A stretch of 31,357 nucleotides of DNA from CAVDAL01 sp963606965 (GTDB lineage Bacteria > Actinomycetota > Coriobacteriia > Coriobacteriales > QAMH01): contig CAVDAL010000105.1 in assembly GCA_963606965.1 (NCBI GenBank), positions 1 through 31,357 of the forward strand, in the 5' to 3' direction. The notes beneath the pieces were generated by a model, which saw only the letters and a list, made by a program, of their open reading frames with translations, was not told the origin of the DNA and made no database searches. The stretch's first letter is position 1. Every line of letters begins with the position of its first letter. The position numbers and the translations under genes are program-made. Of the stretch, positions 8,200-19,800 are shown one piece after another.

Positions 8200-8391
8200 A
8201 TGTGTCAAAGTTGTATAGGTTGCGGTAAGTGCAATGGTGAAGTAAGACCAATGCTTTCTGTTGGAGTTTGCCCAATGTGTAAGCATGAAAATCCAGAGAC
8301 TGCTTTGACATGCAGCAACTGCGGTGGCTTTTTGCCACTTGCTCCAGGGGCTCCTTCTTCATCAAGAAAAAGAAGTTATTTTTACAATTAA
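8200..8391 (+). CDS. Small Cys-rich protein with zinc-ribbon motif
   Basis: This predicted protein has 63 residues. It opens with CxxCxxCxxC (MCQSCIGCGKC) and then has a classic zinc-ribbon pair, CPMC and CSNCGG separated by eleven residues, followed by a Pro/Ser-rich basic tail. The first group resembles an Fe-S ferredoxin loop but may also bind zinc. I prefer the ATG at 8200 because GAAAGGATGAGG lies just upstream. An in-frame ATG at 8179 would add seven residues but has a poor ribosome site. The gene follows the molybdoenzyme pair on the same strand, so it may help assembly, metal delivery or electron transfer. No function is known to me. Its stop is one base from the end of the convergent LysR gene. 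Confidence 0.65.
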   Translation: MCQSCIGCGKCNGEVRPMLSVGVCPMCKHENPETALTCSNCGGFLPLAPGAPSSSRKRSYFYN

Positions 8392-8392
8392 A

Positions 8393-9310
8393 TTATAAGA
8401 ATTCTGCTTTGAAGAAGTTCTTTGGAACTTTCTTTTTAACAATATCTAAAATCTCGAAAACGGGTTTTAGAATTTCTGTATCTGCGCCCTTTAAAGTCAT
8501 TGCAGAAACTTTATAGCTGGTATCTAAATCTTCAATAGGCAAAAATTTTACTGTTGAACCAAAAACAGGATACTGATGGTTCGATGTAAAAGCTAAGCCT
8601 TTCCCAATTTGAACATCCATAAACATTGTGTCTATGTCGCGATATAAAAGCCGCTTGCCACTATGATCTTGCGGAATAAATTGATCAATAAATCTTGCCA
8701 TGCCAGGATATCCATCAGGGTCAGGCACAATTAAGTCGCAAGTCTTAAGCTGTTCTTGTGTAATTGAATCTTGTTGTGCAAGCGGGTTGTCTGGAGCAGC
8801 AACAACTACAAAAGCATCATCATAAATTGGAACAATGTCGCATTTTTCATGAATTGTGTCGTCTAAATCAAGTGTGAATGCAATATCAATTTTCTTCAAA
8901 TTCAGCGCATTATATGATTCGCCAAATTCCATGCAAGTTGCAATAACATTGAGTTCTGGATATTTTTGCCCAATCAATTTTAAGAAGTTGCCAATAAATG
9001 GGCGTGAAGCATTGCGCAAATATCCAATGCGAATTGTGCTTAAAAATGATCTGTCAATTGCAATTGCATGAGCGACTGCCTTTTCATAATCATTGATTAA
9101 AATTTGAGTTTCTTGGTGGAATGCTTGGCCGCATTTTGTTAAATGAACATGATGGCTATCGCGAACAAAAAGTTTTAATCCAAGTTCATCTTCAATAGCA
9201 GCAATATGTTTGCTTAAAACTGACTGACTCATATAAAAATATTTTGCTGTTGAAGAAAAACTTAGAGTTTCTGCTAAGTGATTAAATTCGCGAAGATGAT
9301 CGATGTTCAC
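8393..9310 (-). CDS. LysR-family transcriptional regulator
   Basis: With the chosen start this is a 305-residue LysR protein. The N-terminal winged helix reads HLREFNHLAETLSFSSTAKY, MSQSVLSKHIAAIEDELG, LFVRD, all at the standard positions within the first 55 residues. A periplasmic-binding-like effector domain follows from about residue 85 (TIRIGYLR). The longest frame starts at 9358, but that start would sit inside a palindrome and a good promoter. A GTG at 9310, giving the usual NIDHLREF beginning and preceded by GAGGGG, is the better start. The gene is convergent with the molybdoenzyme cluster, with one base between stop codons and no terminator visible. LysR proteins often sense a pathway metabolite. 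Control of the adjacent Mo-enzyme or permease operon is plausible but not shown. Confidence 0.85.
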   Translation of the reverse strand: MNIDHLREFNHLAETLSFSSTAKYFYMSQSVLSKHIAAIEDELGLKLFVRDSHHVHLTKCGQAFHQETQILINDYEKAVAHAIAIDRSFLSTIRIGYLRNASRPFIGNFLKLIGQKYPELNVIATCMEFGESYNALNLKKIDIAFTLDLDDTIHEKCDIVPIYDDAFVVVAAPDNPLAQQDSITQEQLKTCDLIVPDPDGYPGMARFIDQFIPQDHSGKRLLYRDIDTMFMDVQIGKGLAFTSNHQYPVFGSTVKFLPIEDLDTSYKVSAMTLKGADTEILKPVFEILDIVKKKVPKNFFKAEFL

Positions 9311-9350
9311 TTCTTGCGCCCCCCTCTTAAACAGTTGATGTGAAATTATC

Positions 9351-9378
9351 ATTATCACATGAATTATGTGATAGTCAT
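9351..9378 (-). promoter_or_regulatory. LysR promoter with overlapping palindrome
   Basis: Read on the minus strand, ATGACT (9378-9373) and GATAAT (9356-9351) form a -35/-10 pair with a 16-bp spacer, and TG precedes the -10 as in extended promoters. The spacer is filled by an inverted repeat at 9353-9373: TATCACAT and ATGTGATA with five bases between. A protein bound there would block or remodel the promoter, so autoregulation by the LysR protein is likely. The symmetry does not show an exact T-N11-A LysR box. Confidence 0.55.
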
Positions 9379-9440
9379 TTTCCTATTACTTGCATATTTA
9401 TTCAAGTATGAATTGTTATTTTTTGCGTTCTCATTTGCTT

Positions 9441-10691
9441 CTAGAGCACATTTCCATCATTTTGACCTTGTGTTCCAGTGCTATCCATTTTTAATTTTAG
9501 CTCGCGACCAAACTTCAAAAAATCATCGCCAAATTTATCGCGCACTTTGTCTGCAGCACTAATTATTGCTTCATCATGTTCAGGTATATCCTCAATATCA
9601 AAAAGCTCCATTTGCGAATTTGTATCATCAAAACCGCTTATTCCAACACCAACAAGGCGCACAGACATTCCTGGCTGCCAAAGTTGCGGCAATAAATTTT
9701 TTGCTATTGGAATGAATGAACGTTCATCATCCATTTGCTTGTTTGTGCTTTTTTGAGCTGTCCTGTGGGAGAGGTCTGCATAGCGCAACTTCAATGTTAC
9801 AGTTTGTCCCGCCAAGCCTTTTTTGCGCAAGCGTCTGCCAACAAGTGAGCCAAGATAATCTATGGCATCTTCAATTTCTTGCTGTGTTGTTAAATCTTGT
9901 GCAAATGTGCGTTCGTGGCTTACAGATTTTATCTCTTGACGCGGTTCAACTTCTCGCGCATCTATTCCGGCAGCTCTATTTTTGAAGTCTTGTGCGTTGA
10001 TGCCAAAGATTGGTTTTAGTTCGCAAAGAGGCGCTTGTGCAAGTTGCTCAAGAGTTTCAATGCCTAATTTTTGCAGCTTTTCTGCACTTTTTCCTCCAAT
10101 ACCTGGCATTTTGCGCACAGGCATATTTGCTAAAAAATGAGCTTCGCTGCCAGGATAAACAATAGTCATTCCGCGTGGCTTGTCCATGTCGGAAGCTATT
10201 TTTGCAACACATTTGCTTGTTGCAATTCCAATGGAGCAAGTCACGCCAAGTTCTGCAACTCGCTTGCTTATGCGCGATGCAATTTTTACTGGGTCTTCAT
10301 TTGAAAACTTGCCAGGCGTCACATCCAAAAAAGCTTCATCGATAGAAACTTGTTCAAGTAAAGGCGATTCATCATACATAATTTGCATGACTTTACCACT
10401 AAGTTCATGATATCTGTCAAAGTGAGATTCTGTCCAAATTGCATCAGGGCAGAGCCGTTTTGCAATTGCAGAAGGCATTGCGCTGCGCACACCAAAAGCT
10501 CGCGCTTCATATGAACACGTGCTAACAACTCCGCGTTTTTCACTATCTCCACCAACAATTACAGGCTTGCCACGCCATTGCGGGTGGTCGAGCTGTTCAA
10601 CTGATGCAAAAAAGGCATCTAAGTCGAGTAAAAGTATCGCTCGGTCTTTCCAGCTTTGTGAAAATAAATTTATGTCAGGCGAATTTTTCAT
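9441..10691 (-). CDS. dinB: DNA polymerase IV (Y-family translesion polymerase)
   Basis: From the chosen ATG this is a 416-residue Y-family polymerase, a little longer than the usual 350-400. The catalytic carboxylates are all present: LDLDAFF at the N-terminus (D23 and D25 with this start) and SIDEAF (D118, E119). The palm/finger signature CSYEARAFGVRSAMP and the helix-hairpin-helix around residues 190-218 (MPGIGGKSAEKL) are intact, followed by the little-finger domain. QMELFD at about 360-365 fits a sliding-clamp-binding motif, but a 50-residue tail follows it rather than the motif being terminal. The enzyme copies damaged DNA with low fidelity. No ribosome site precedes either ATG (10700 or 10691). 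A TAAAAT seven bases before 10691 suggests a leaderless mRNA, which is why I chose it. Confidence 0.9.
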   Translation of the reverse strand: MKNSPDINLFSQSWKDRAILLLDLDAFFASVEQLDHPQWRGKPVIVGGDSEKRGVVSTCSYEARAFGVRSAMPSAIAKRLCPDAIWTESHFDRYHELSGKVMQIMYDESPLLEQVSIDEAFLDVTPGKFSNEDPVKIASRISKRVAELGVTCSIGIATSKCVAKIASDMDKPRGMTIVYPGSEAHFLANMPVRKMPGIGGKSAEKLQKLGIETLEQLAQAPLCELKPIFGINAQDFKNRAAGIDAREVEPRQEIKSVSHERTFAQDLTTQQEIEDAIDYLGSLVGRRLRKKGLAGQTVTLKLRYADLSHRTAQKSTNKQMDDERSFIPIAKNLLPQLWQPGMSVRLVGVGISGFDDTNSQMELFDIEDIPEHDEAIISAADKVRDKFGDDFLKFGRELKLKMDSTGTQGQNDGNVL

Positions 10692-10697
10692 ACTGAA

Positions 10698-10730
10698 CAT
10701 TTTACAGCATGTGTTCAATTTGCATGCTGT
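10698..10730 (-). promoter_or_regulatory. Candidate dinB promoter with palindromic operator
   Basis: On the minus strand a TAAAAT (10703-10698) could be the -10 of a leaderless dinB transcript. Directly upstream lies an inverted repeat, ACAGCATG and CATGCTGT with 11 bases between (10704-10730), covering the -35 position. It is not the GAAC-N4-GTTC form of Gram-positive LexA boxes. A different damage-responsive regulator could use it, for example the WYL pair at the left end. Confidence 0.4.
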
Positions 10731-10731
10731 T

Positions 10732-10755
10732 GTTAGCTTTGAATATAGAGCTAAC
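10732..10755. repeat. Second inverted repeat in the dinB / giant-gene divergent region
   Basis: GTTAGCT and AGCTAAC are perfect 7-bp arms with 10 bases between. It adjoins the palindrome at 10704-10730. It may be an operator for dinB, for the divergent giant surface-protein gene, or for both. A TATAGT at 10788-10793 is a weak -10 candidate for the latter, with no convincing -35. Confidence 0.4.
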
Positions 10756-10877
10756 AAAACCGCAGTTAGAAACTATTCTTTAAATTGTATAGTGTCTTAT
10801 GAAAACTAAACGTCCAAAGATATATTTCAATGATAGAATATACGGGTTTGTGTTTTACTCTATTTTTTGGAGGATTA

Positions 10878-13800
10878 ATGAGGGCTCGATTGAAGAAGCC
10901 ATTATCAGTTTTGTTGTCACTGGTAATGGTATTGACTATGTGCACTGGATTTTCAAGTGCAGCATTTGCTTCATCAGGCAAGTCTGATAAAGACATTGCA
11001 GCTGAAGAAGTAAGTGCTAACGAGGTCAGCACGCAGAGTGATGACCCATCCGATAACTGCACATATGAGGGGAATGGTACGGCAGATAGTCCGTACATTA
11101 TTAAAAAGGCAGCACAACTTAGCGACATGCAAACTCAGGTTGCTGATGGAATAACTTTTGAAGGAAAGTATTTCAAACTAGGCAATGATATTGATGCATC
11201 TTCGCTAACAACTTTGTCTATTGGCAATGCCGACTATAATTTTAGGGGCACTTTTGATGGTGATAATCACACAATCAAATTAGACATTGATGAAACAGCC
11301 GATGAATATTGGGAAAGCCCACGCGTTGGCCTTTTTGGCAAGGCATATAAAGCAACAATCAAGAACGTGAAATTGACGGGTACGGTTGCTGGCCCATATT
11401 ACGTTGGTTCATTAATTGGTTATGCTAATGAATGCGTTGTGGATAATTGCACTTCAAGCGTGGATGTTTATAGCTATTCGGGCTATAGTGGCAAACTTGG
11501 CTCTGGCGGCATTATAGGTGCAGCAGTAGATGGCGGCGTTAAGGTTAGCAACTGTATATTCAATGGCTCATTAAACTCATTGGTTGTTTCTGAATCAGGA
11601 ATTAGCAATACAAGCTTTGGTGGCATTGTTGGTGCATTCTTTAATAGAGCAGTAAATTCTGTAATTTCAGATTGCAAAAATGAAGCTACATTTAACTCTC
11701 TTCCATGCACTGGCGGCGTTGGTGGCATTGTTGGTAAGGTTGAGCTTTCAGAGGTTTGCATTGAAGATTGTGTAAACACTGGCAATATCACAGCTACTGG
11801 CAATCTCTCAACTCAAGTTGGCGGCGTTGGTGGTATTGTTGGTTACTATTCTGGATATAAAACAAATACTAATGTCGCTCGTTGCTCTAATGCAGGAACA
11901 ATCACGGGCCGTGACTCTAATTATGCATATACGGGCGGTATCGCCGGCAGAATCCTTGATGGATCAAATGGCGAAGAATGCGTAATTGAAGAATGCTTTA
12001 ACACAGGTGTTGTGTCTTCTGTCGGTGGAAGTGTTGGTGGTGTTGTTGGTTATGCACAAGGCAAAGTCACTTCTTGCTATAACACTGGCAATGTAACAAA
12101 TGCTAAGGAAAGTCCAACATCTTCTTATAATGCAAATGCTGGCGGCATTGTTGGCCTGCAAGCTGCAGCAGATACTTATGTAACGAAATGTTATAATCTT
12201 GGCACTGTTGAATGCACAGCGGAAACTAAAACATATGCATTCGCTGGCGGTATTATTGGTCAAATTGCATCAACAAGCATTGACTCTTCTTATATTTATT
12301 CAAATAGATATCTTGTTAATACAGCATCTTTAGGCATTGGTAGCATTACTCCCGACAATGAGGTTTGTTCCTCATTTGAAAAAGGTGAAACTGCAGATTT
12401 GCTTGATGCAATTGGTAAAACTTACCAAGCTGATTTGACTCCTAATATTAATAATGGGTATCCAATTTTGCGTTGGCAAAATGAAAATGCACAATTTAAT
12501 GTAAGCTTCAGCATTAAAGACGAAGAAACTGGAGCATCTTTGCGCGACGCAACAGTCAAAGTTGAAGGGCAGCAGGCCCAGGCAGATGGCGACTATGAAC
12601 TTTCTCCTGGTGAATATAAATATACTATTTCAAGAGAAGGCTATGAAAGCGTCACGAAGACATTTACAATTGCGAAAAAATCACTCGATTTTGAAGTTGG
12701 ACTTACATCAATAAAGCATGATTACAAAGTGACTGTAAAACCTGCAAATGCAAAGTTGACAGTTAAAAATGATGGCGGTGCTCCTGCAGTTGCAGAGCCG
12801 ACTGTTAATAAAGATGCAGATAATGATACTGCAACATATACATATGCGTTGGCTGACAAAGCTGCATATGGTGCTTATACATTAAGCCTTTCTTGTTATA
12901 CATATGACAAAAAGGATGTAACTTTGGAAGCAACAGGTAAAGATGATGAAACATCTGTAACAATGACTAAGCTTCCAACAAGCACTTTCACATTTAGTGT
13001 TGAACCAACAAATGCAACTGTTTATGTTACAAATACAGAATATGGCGAATTTACAGCAGCAACAAGTTCTGCTGACGGTACATGGACATTCGATTTAATC
13101 GATGGCAATTACACATATAAAGTAAAAGCCAATGGTTATGAATCTGCATCTGGCAGCTTAACTATTCCAGCAACGCAAAGCAGCATTTCAGTTTCTTTAA
13201 CAAAGAGGGAAACTTGGGATGGAACAAGTACTGATACAGATTGGTACACTTGGCACCCATTCACTGATGTTTATGAAATTTCAACTCCAGATGAATTAGC
13301 TGGTTTGGCAAGTCTTGTTAATAGTGGGACAGATTTTACTGGCAAGACAATTAATTTAACAAATGATCTTGACCTTGGCGGAACAGAAAAACATTCTTGG
13401 GTCTCTATTGGCAACATAAACAAATCATTTAATGGCACATTTGTTGGCGGAAACCATGTAATCAAGAATATGTATATCGACATTACTGGTGGCGCTGGTG
13501 CTGCAAATGGATATAGGGGCTTGTTCGGCCAAGCAAATGGCGCAACTATCAGCGGTATTACATTTGAAAATACTGTTATCACAACATCAACAACATATAA
13601 TTATCAAAATGTTGCTGGTTTGGTTGGTTCGGCTACTAAGACAACCATCAGTAATATTGTTACGAATGGCGCAATTACACTTCCTTCAGGTGCTGCATAC
13701 ACAGGTGGTATTGCTGGCAAGTTTGATGGAACAATTAGCGACTGTGTCAACAATATGAATATTACTTCAGGATATCAAGTTGGCGGTATTGTTGGTACAA

Positions 13801-16800
13801 CATATACTAACGCAGGAAGCTTGATTATCCGCTGCGTTAATAACGGTACAATTGATGCAGAAAGGTCTGGAGATACAAAGACATATTCTGCTGGTGGCAT
13901 TGCTGGCGAACTTTATAAGAAAAATGATGTAATCAGATATTGTGTAAACTATGGCACAATTACAGGTATTATTCAAAGCATGGGCGGCATTCTTGGTGTT
14001 ACTTCTCCATCATATTCAGGCACTGAAATTGATTCATGCTACAACCTTGGCACTTTAAAGAGCACTAATACAGATAGCCATGTTGGCGGTATTGTTGGCT
14101 ATGTTCACATGGGTTCAACAAGCACACAACCATTAATTCATAACAACTATAACGCTGGTGAAATAAGTGGAAGCGATTGCATTGGCGGTGTTGTTGGTTA
14201 TCAGAATTCAGCAAGTGTAGACAGTGGCTATTTGTACAAGAACTTCTATCTTGCAAATAGCAAATATAAGGGTAGCAATACAAGTGATGGCGCTTTTGAA
14301 GATGAGGCATTTTCATCATTCGATAAATCTGCAAGCTGCAATTATTTAGAGCTGATTAGCAACTTGGGCGATGCATATTGTTCAGATGAAAAATCTGGCG
14401 ACTCATATGTTTATAACGGCGGCTATCCAGTTTTGCGTTGGCAAAATCCTAATGCAAAATTTGTTGTCAACTTTAACATTTCATATGATGATAAAAGCAA
14501 TATTGATGCTGAAAGCAAACTTCAAATTGTTGTAACAAATAGCAATGGTGAAGTTGTATATAGCGGCAGCGATGAATCATGTGAAGTTGGAAAAGGCGAC
14601 TACACATATACAGTAGACCGCAAAGGTTATTTGCAAGCATCTGGCAAATTTAGCATTACTAATGAAACTGCGGAAGTTGATGTAACGCTTGCAGCTCAAA
14701 AATATAATTATGTTGTTAACATAGACAGCTCTGTTACATTCGACCTTGCTAAAGTGACAGAAGATGGCAATATCGCAATAACTAATCCAACATATACAGA
14801 TGCAAGCGAAGGGGAATCAACAGGTCATTACACATTTGAACTTGTAAATGGCACATACTCTTACACTGCTAAAAAAGTTGGCTATGAAAAAGAAACTGGC
14901 GAATTTGACATTTCATATTCTGCAGGAAGTATGACAGTTGAGCTTAATGCAAAGAAAACTGAAAAAGTCAAATTTAATATTTCACCTGTTTCAGGTTCAT
15001 TTGCAGGCACTGATCCTTCAGTTTCTATTTACTTTAAAGGTGGAGATTTTGATGGCTCTTTGCTGAATACATATGACAGCACAAGCCAAATTTCTGAAGG
15101 AATACTCTTCCCAGAAGGCGACTATACTTATGTAATCAAAGCCAATGGTTATGCAAAAGTTGAAGGCGAATTTAGTGTTGAAAAAGGTTCGCCTGTAACA
15201 ATTGAAAAAACTATGCAAATCAAGGATAAGTGGGAAGGCGAAACAGACGTCGACACAGACTGGTATACAGATTATCCAAGTGCTACAACATATACTTTGA
15301 AGAATGAATCTGAACTTGCTGGTTTAGCAAAGCTTGTTAATGAAGGCACAGATACATTCGCAGGAAAGACAATTTATCTTGGCCAAGACATGAACCTTGC
15401 AGACAATGCATGGACTCCAATTGGTGGATATGGTTCTGGCAGTTTTGAAGGCACATTTGATGGTCAAGGCTGCAAGATTATATTTAAGAATGCTCAGTTC
15501 AATTCAAGTGAATCAACATTTGGTGTATTTGGTTGGATTCAAAATGCAACAATTAAAAATGTGATTTTGGAAGGCAATGCATATGTAAATTACACAGAGG
15601 AAAAGGCATCTTATGGCCTGTTCTATATGGGTGCATTGGCTGGGTATGCTTATAAGTCCACAATTTCAAATTGCTCAAACCAAATGACATTTGATGTAAC
15701 ATTCACAAATGAAGCCGGAAGTGCTCTTGTTGACTGCGGCGGTCTTGTTGGTTGGGGCGTTGGTTTGACGCTTAATTCTTGCAACAATATTGCAGCTGTC
15801 AAAGCAAATGTTACTGCTGTTGGAGTTTCAATGGCTCAGCTTGGCGGTCTTGTTGGTTATTGCAACAATTCTAGTGCTGCTGGAAATGTTGAAAATTGCT
15901 ATAACACAGGCAATATCAGCGGTTCAGCTGTATCATCAAATGATGGCTCAGCAACATCAAATGTTGGCGGTTTGCACGGTGCATTTTCTGCAACTTCAAG
16001 TTATTGCACTATGCAAAACTGTTACAACGCTGGCATGGTGACATCAAATGCTGCAACAACACAAAAGGCATATGCTTTAATTGGTAGCCTTTCAAACACT
16101 GCAAATTTTGCAAACAATTATTATGTTGACAATGGCCTTGCAGAAACAAGCCCGCTTTCTGCAAAGCGCACAAGTGATGTAATGAAGTCTGCAGCTTTTG
16201 TTGCAGAACTTGGCAGCGCATATGCTGTTAATAGCAATGGCGGTTATCCAATTCTTTCTTGGGAAAAAGCAGTCGATCATATTGCTGTAACAAAGATGCC
16301 AAGCAAGACTGAATATAACGATCTTGAAAGCTTTAACGATTCTGGCATGGAAGTTACAGCTTACTTAAGTGAAGATGATAGTGAGGCAGTAAAGATTACA
16401 TCAGGCTGGACTATTGTTAATGGTTCAAGCTTGGCTGCAACTCAAAAGACAGTAACTGTTGAATATAAGGGTGCAACTACAGAAGTCCCTGTTACAGTTA
16501 ACCAGATTGTTCATTATCTTTCTTCTTCAGATTTAGGTCTTAATATTGAAGCTCCAAAGACAGGGGACACACCTCAAAAAGAAATTACTTTGAACAAGGC
16601 ACAGAATGGTAAGTTCACAGCACAAATTTCTTGGACATGCGGCGGTAAAGAATTCAGTGGCAGCTTTGAAGATGCTACTTTCTATCGTGCACATGTTGTT
16701 TTGACTTCTCATTATGTTAAAGATGATGTTTATTATGCATTCGAACGTGGCGCTTATCCAAGCGTTGATGGTTCGATGGAAATAAGAAATTATAAGCAAG

Positions 16801-19800
16801 TAACAAATGATGATAAGCAATATGTAACAACAGAATTTGATGTGACATTTGCTGCAACTTCAAATGCAAGTGAAGATGTTACAGAAAACTTATTGCACTT
16901 ATATTATGATGGCGACCAAAATTCAGGTTCGCAATATGCAAGCGCTTTGAGCAAGACTTTAACTATTCAAATTGGCGACAAGACTAAAAAGATTACTGTT
17001 CGCGAACTTGAACAAAAAGTTTTGGAAGATGGCATTGGTGTTCAAGCTGAATATGCAGGCCAGACTTATGCAGGCATTTATCTGTATGAGCTTTTGGCTG
17101 AATATGGCTTGACTCAAGACACAGATGACAAAACAATTGTGACATTTACAGGTGCAAATGTTTTGAGCAGGACTGAAATTACTCTTGGTGACATTCGTCA
17201 GCAAGAAAAAGAAGAAGGCCCAATTGTTGCATTTGGCGACGGCAAGCTTGGCGCGCCTTTGGCTTCTGGTCAAGGTCCTTTGAAGATGATTCAAAAGGAA
17301 GCTGCAGATAAGTCACAAGCTAACTTGACTTCAATTGTTATTGAAAGCCCAACAGCAGTTACAACTCAAAAGTTGACATTTAATGTACATGATTCTTCAA
17401 TTAGCTCGAAATATGTTGATAATTCAATCACTGTCAAAGATGCTTATGGTCATGTCATGGCAGCAGACGCAGATGATTCAGCAAGTTATACTCTTCGCGA
17501 TGATGAAACATATACATATAGAGTAACAAGAGAAGGCTATAACGTTATTACTGGCTCTGTGAAATTGAAGGGCAGTGCACAAGAAGTTGATATTACACTC
17601 ATCCCAGTTTGGGATGGCAAAACTTTGACTGAGCCACAAAAGGATAGCAGTGGCTATTACTTGATTGGCACAGCTGAAGAATTGATGTGGTGGCATGAAA
17701 ATTATTCAAATTCAGACAAAGTCAAGCTCACGGCAGACATTGCTTTAAATGATGGCGAAACAAACAAAAATAACTGGTATGTCCTTGGTACAAATAGTGG
17801 TTACGGTTCTGGCACATTAGCATTCTCTGGTGTCTTTGATGGTCAAGGTCATGTTATCCGCAACTTCAGCATTGATCGTGAAAATCTTTATGAGTTGGAA
17901 GTTGCATGGGATGGATCCCCAATGGCTTATGCAGACCGCATTAGTGAGATTGGCTTTTTTGGCTATACTTCAGGTAATGCAACAATTAAAAATCTTGGCA
18001 TTGAAGGCAGCATTAATGTGTTCGACCGTCCAGACAGCACACTTGCAGACTGGATGTGCGTTGGCGGCATTGTAGGCTTTGCACTTGGTAATACAAAGAT
18101 TAGCAATTGCTATACAAATGTTTCCATCAAGGCTGTTTCTTCTCTTGAAACAGAAACTATTGGCGGTTACCCAGTTGCTGGTTATGGCTATGTTTGCGAC
18201 AACTATATCGGCGGCATTGCTGGTTCATTAAGCAGCACATCTTCAATTACAGATTGTTATAGCAAGGGCACATATATTTCTGCTGAAACTCGTCGTTCAA
18301 CAATGGGTGGCATTGTTGGTGTAATGCGTTACACTGGCACTTCAGTTTCAAATTGCTATTCCACAGCTTCACTTGAATCAAAGCCGCTTTCAACAACAAC
18401 ATCTGATTCATATGTTGGTGGCATTGTTGGTAATGGCAGCTGGAATCCAGACAAGCCTGATGGCACAATTAAAAATTGCTATGCATTAAATACAAGCATT
18501 AAAGCGTTAGATGATCATGTAACAGTTGGTAAGATTGCTGGTAAAGCTTCTGAATCTGTTATTTCAGGCAACTATGCTTTAGATGATATGCGAATTTCTG
18601 CCGGTGTAATTAATACTGGTGAAGGCGAAGCTACACTTAATGGTGCGTCTATCACAGCTGCAAATGCAAAGAAAGCTTCTTCATATTCAAACTGGAACAC
18701 AGATAACTGGAAGTTTGATGAATCTTCATATCCTGCTTTGAAGTGGCAGACACAAGCAGCTGGCGAAGATAAAACAACAAGTTATATTGGACAAAACATC
18801 ACTACAGATGGTGATTGGGATGGCTATTTTGGCAGCTTGACTCCTCCGCCTTACTTCAACATTTATGTAAAAGTTAAAGGCCATGACTCTGTTATTGCTA
18901 AGAGCTTCAGCAAAGAAGATATGCAGAAGATGGCAGCTTCAGACAATGAAGGCACACTCTATTATTCTGCTGTTGGCTATGGAACAGCTGGCCGTGTTGT
19001 AAAAGAATATGTTTATCTTGACACATTGTTCAGCACTGCTGGTGTTGACTTTAAATCTGGCGATTATATGACGCTTGGCTATTACAATTATTCATATGAT
19101 GGCTTGATGAAGGATAGATATTACTTCCCTGAATGGGGCGGCAGTGGCAGCGAAGAAGGCGCTGTTAAAGTTAAACCAATTTTGGCATTGAAGTCTTATG
19201 GTGCAAGCCAAGGTGTATCAAAAGATTATTGGAATTATCTTGCAAGCCAGATGGATTATTTGTATGCATATATGTTGGTGTATGGACAGACAAGCCCAAC
19301 TGATATTACATATACATATTTTATGTATCAGCAAACAGAAAGCACAATCAATTACAAAGCAGAAGTTCAAGCTAATAGCACGATTAGGAGCTTGCTGACT
19401 GATGCTGTTGCAGATGCTCAGATTGTTGCAGATAGCTGTTTTGTTTCAACTGATGGCACAGATGTTTCAAGTGCATATTTCTATACAGATCAAGAAACAA
19501 AAGATGCTTTTGTTGCAGCATTAACTTCAGCAAAGGAAACTTTGAATGATGATACTGCAACAAATGATGAAGTAATGACAGCATATGAAAATGTTAAGGA
19601 TGCTCAAAAGAGAATCAATAAGGTTAAAAAGCAAGGCCTTGGCGTTAACAGAACAATGTTAAAGACAGCAATTGATAGTGCTCAGGCTCTTGCAGACAAT
19701 GTTGTTATTACTAATGACGGCACTTCAATTTCTGAAGATAGAAATTGGGCAACACAAGAAGCTGTTGATGGCTTGAATGCTTCTATCAAGGTTGCACAAG

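Noticed and set aside
10704..10730. LexA/SOS box upstream of dinB
   Set aside because: The palindrome contains one GAAC but no GAAC-N4-GTTC arrangement, so I do not call it a LexA site.
11500..18760. Regular GGIVG-coding DNA repeats as a CRISPR or minisatellite
   Set aside because: The recurrence is at protein level with diverged codons and variable spacing, as expected for GLUG beta-helix coils.
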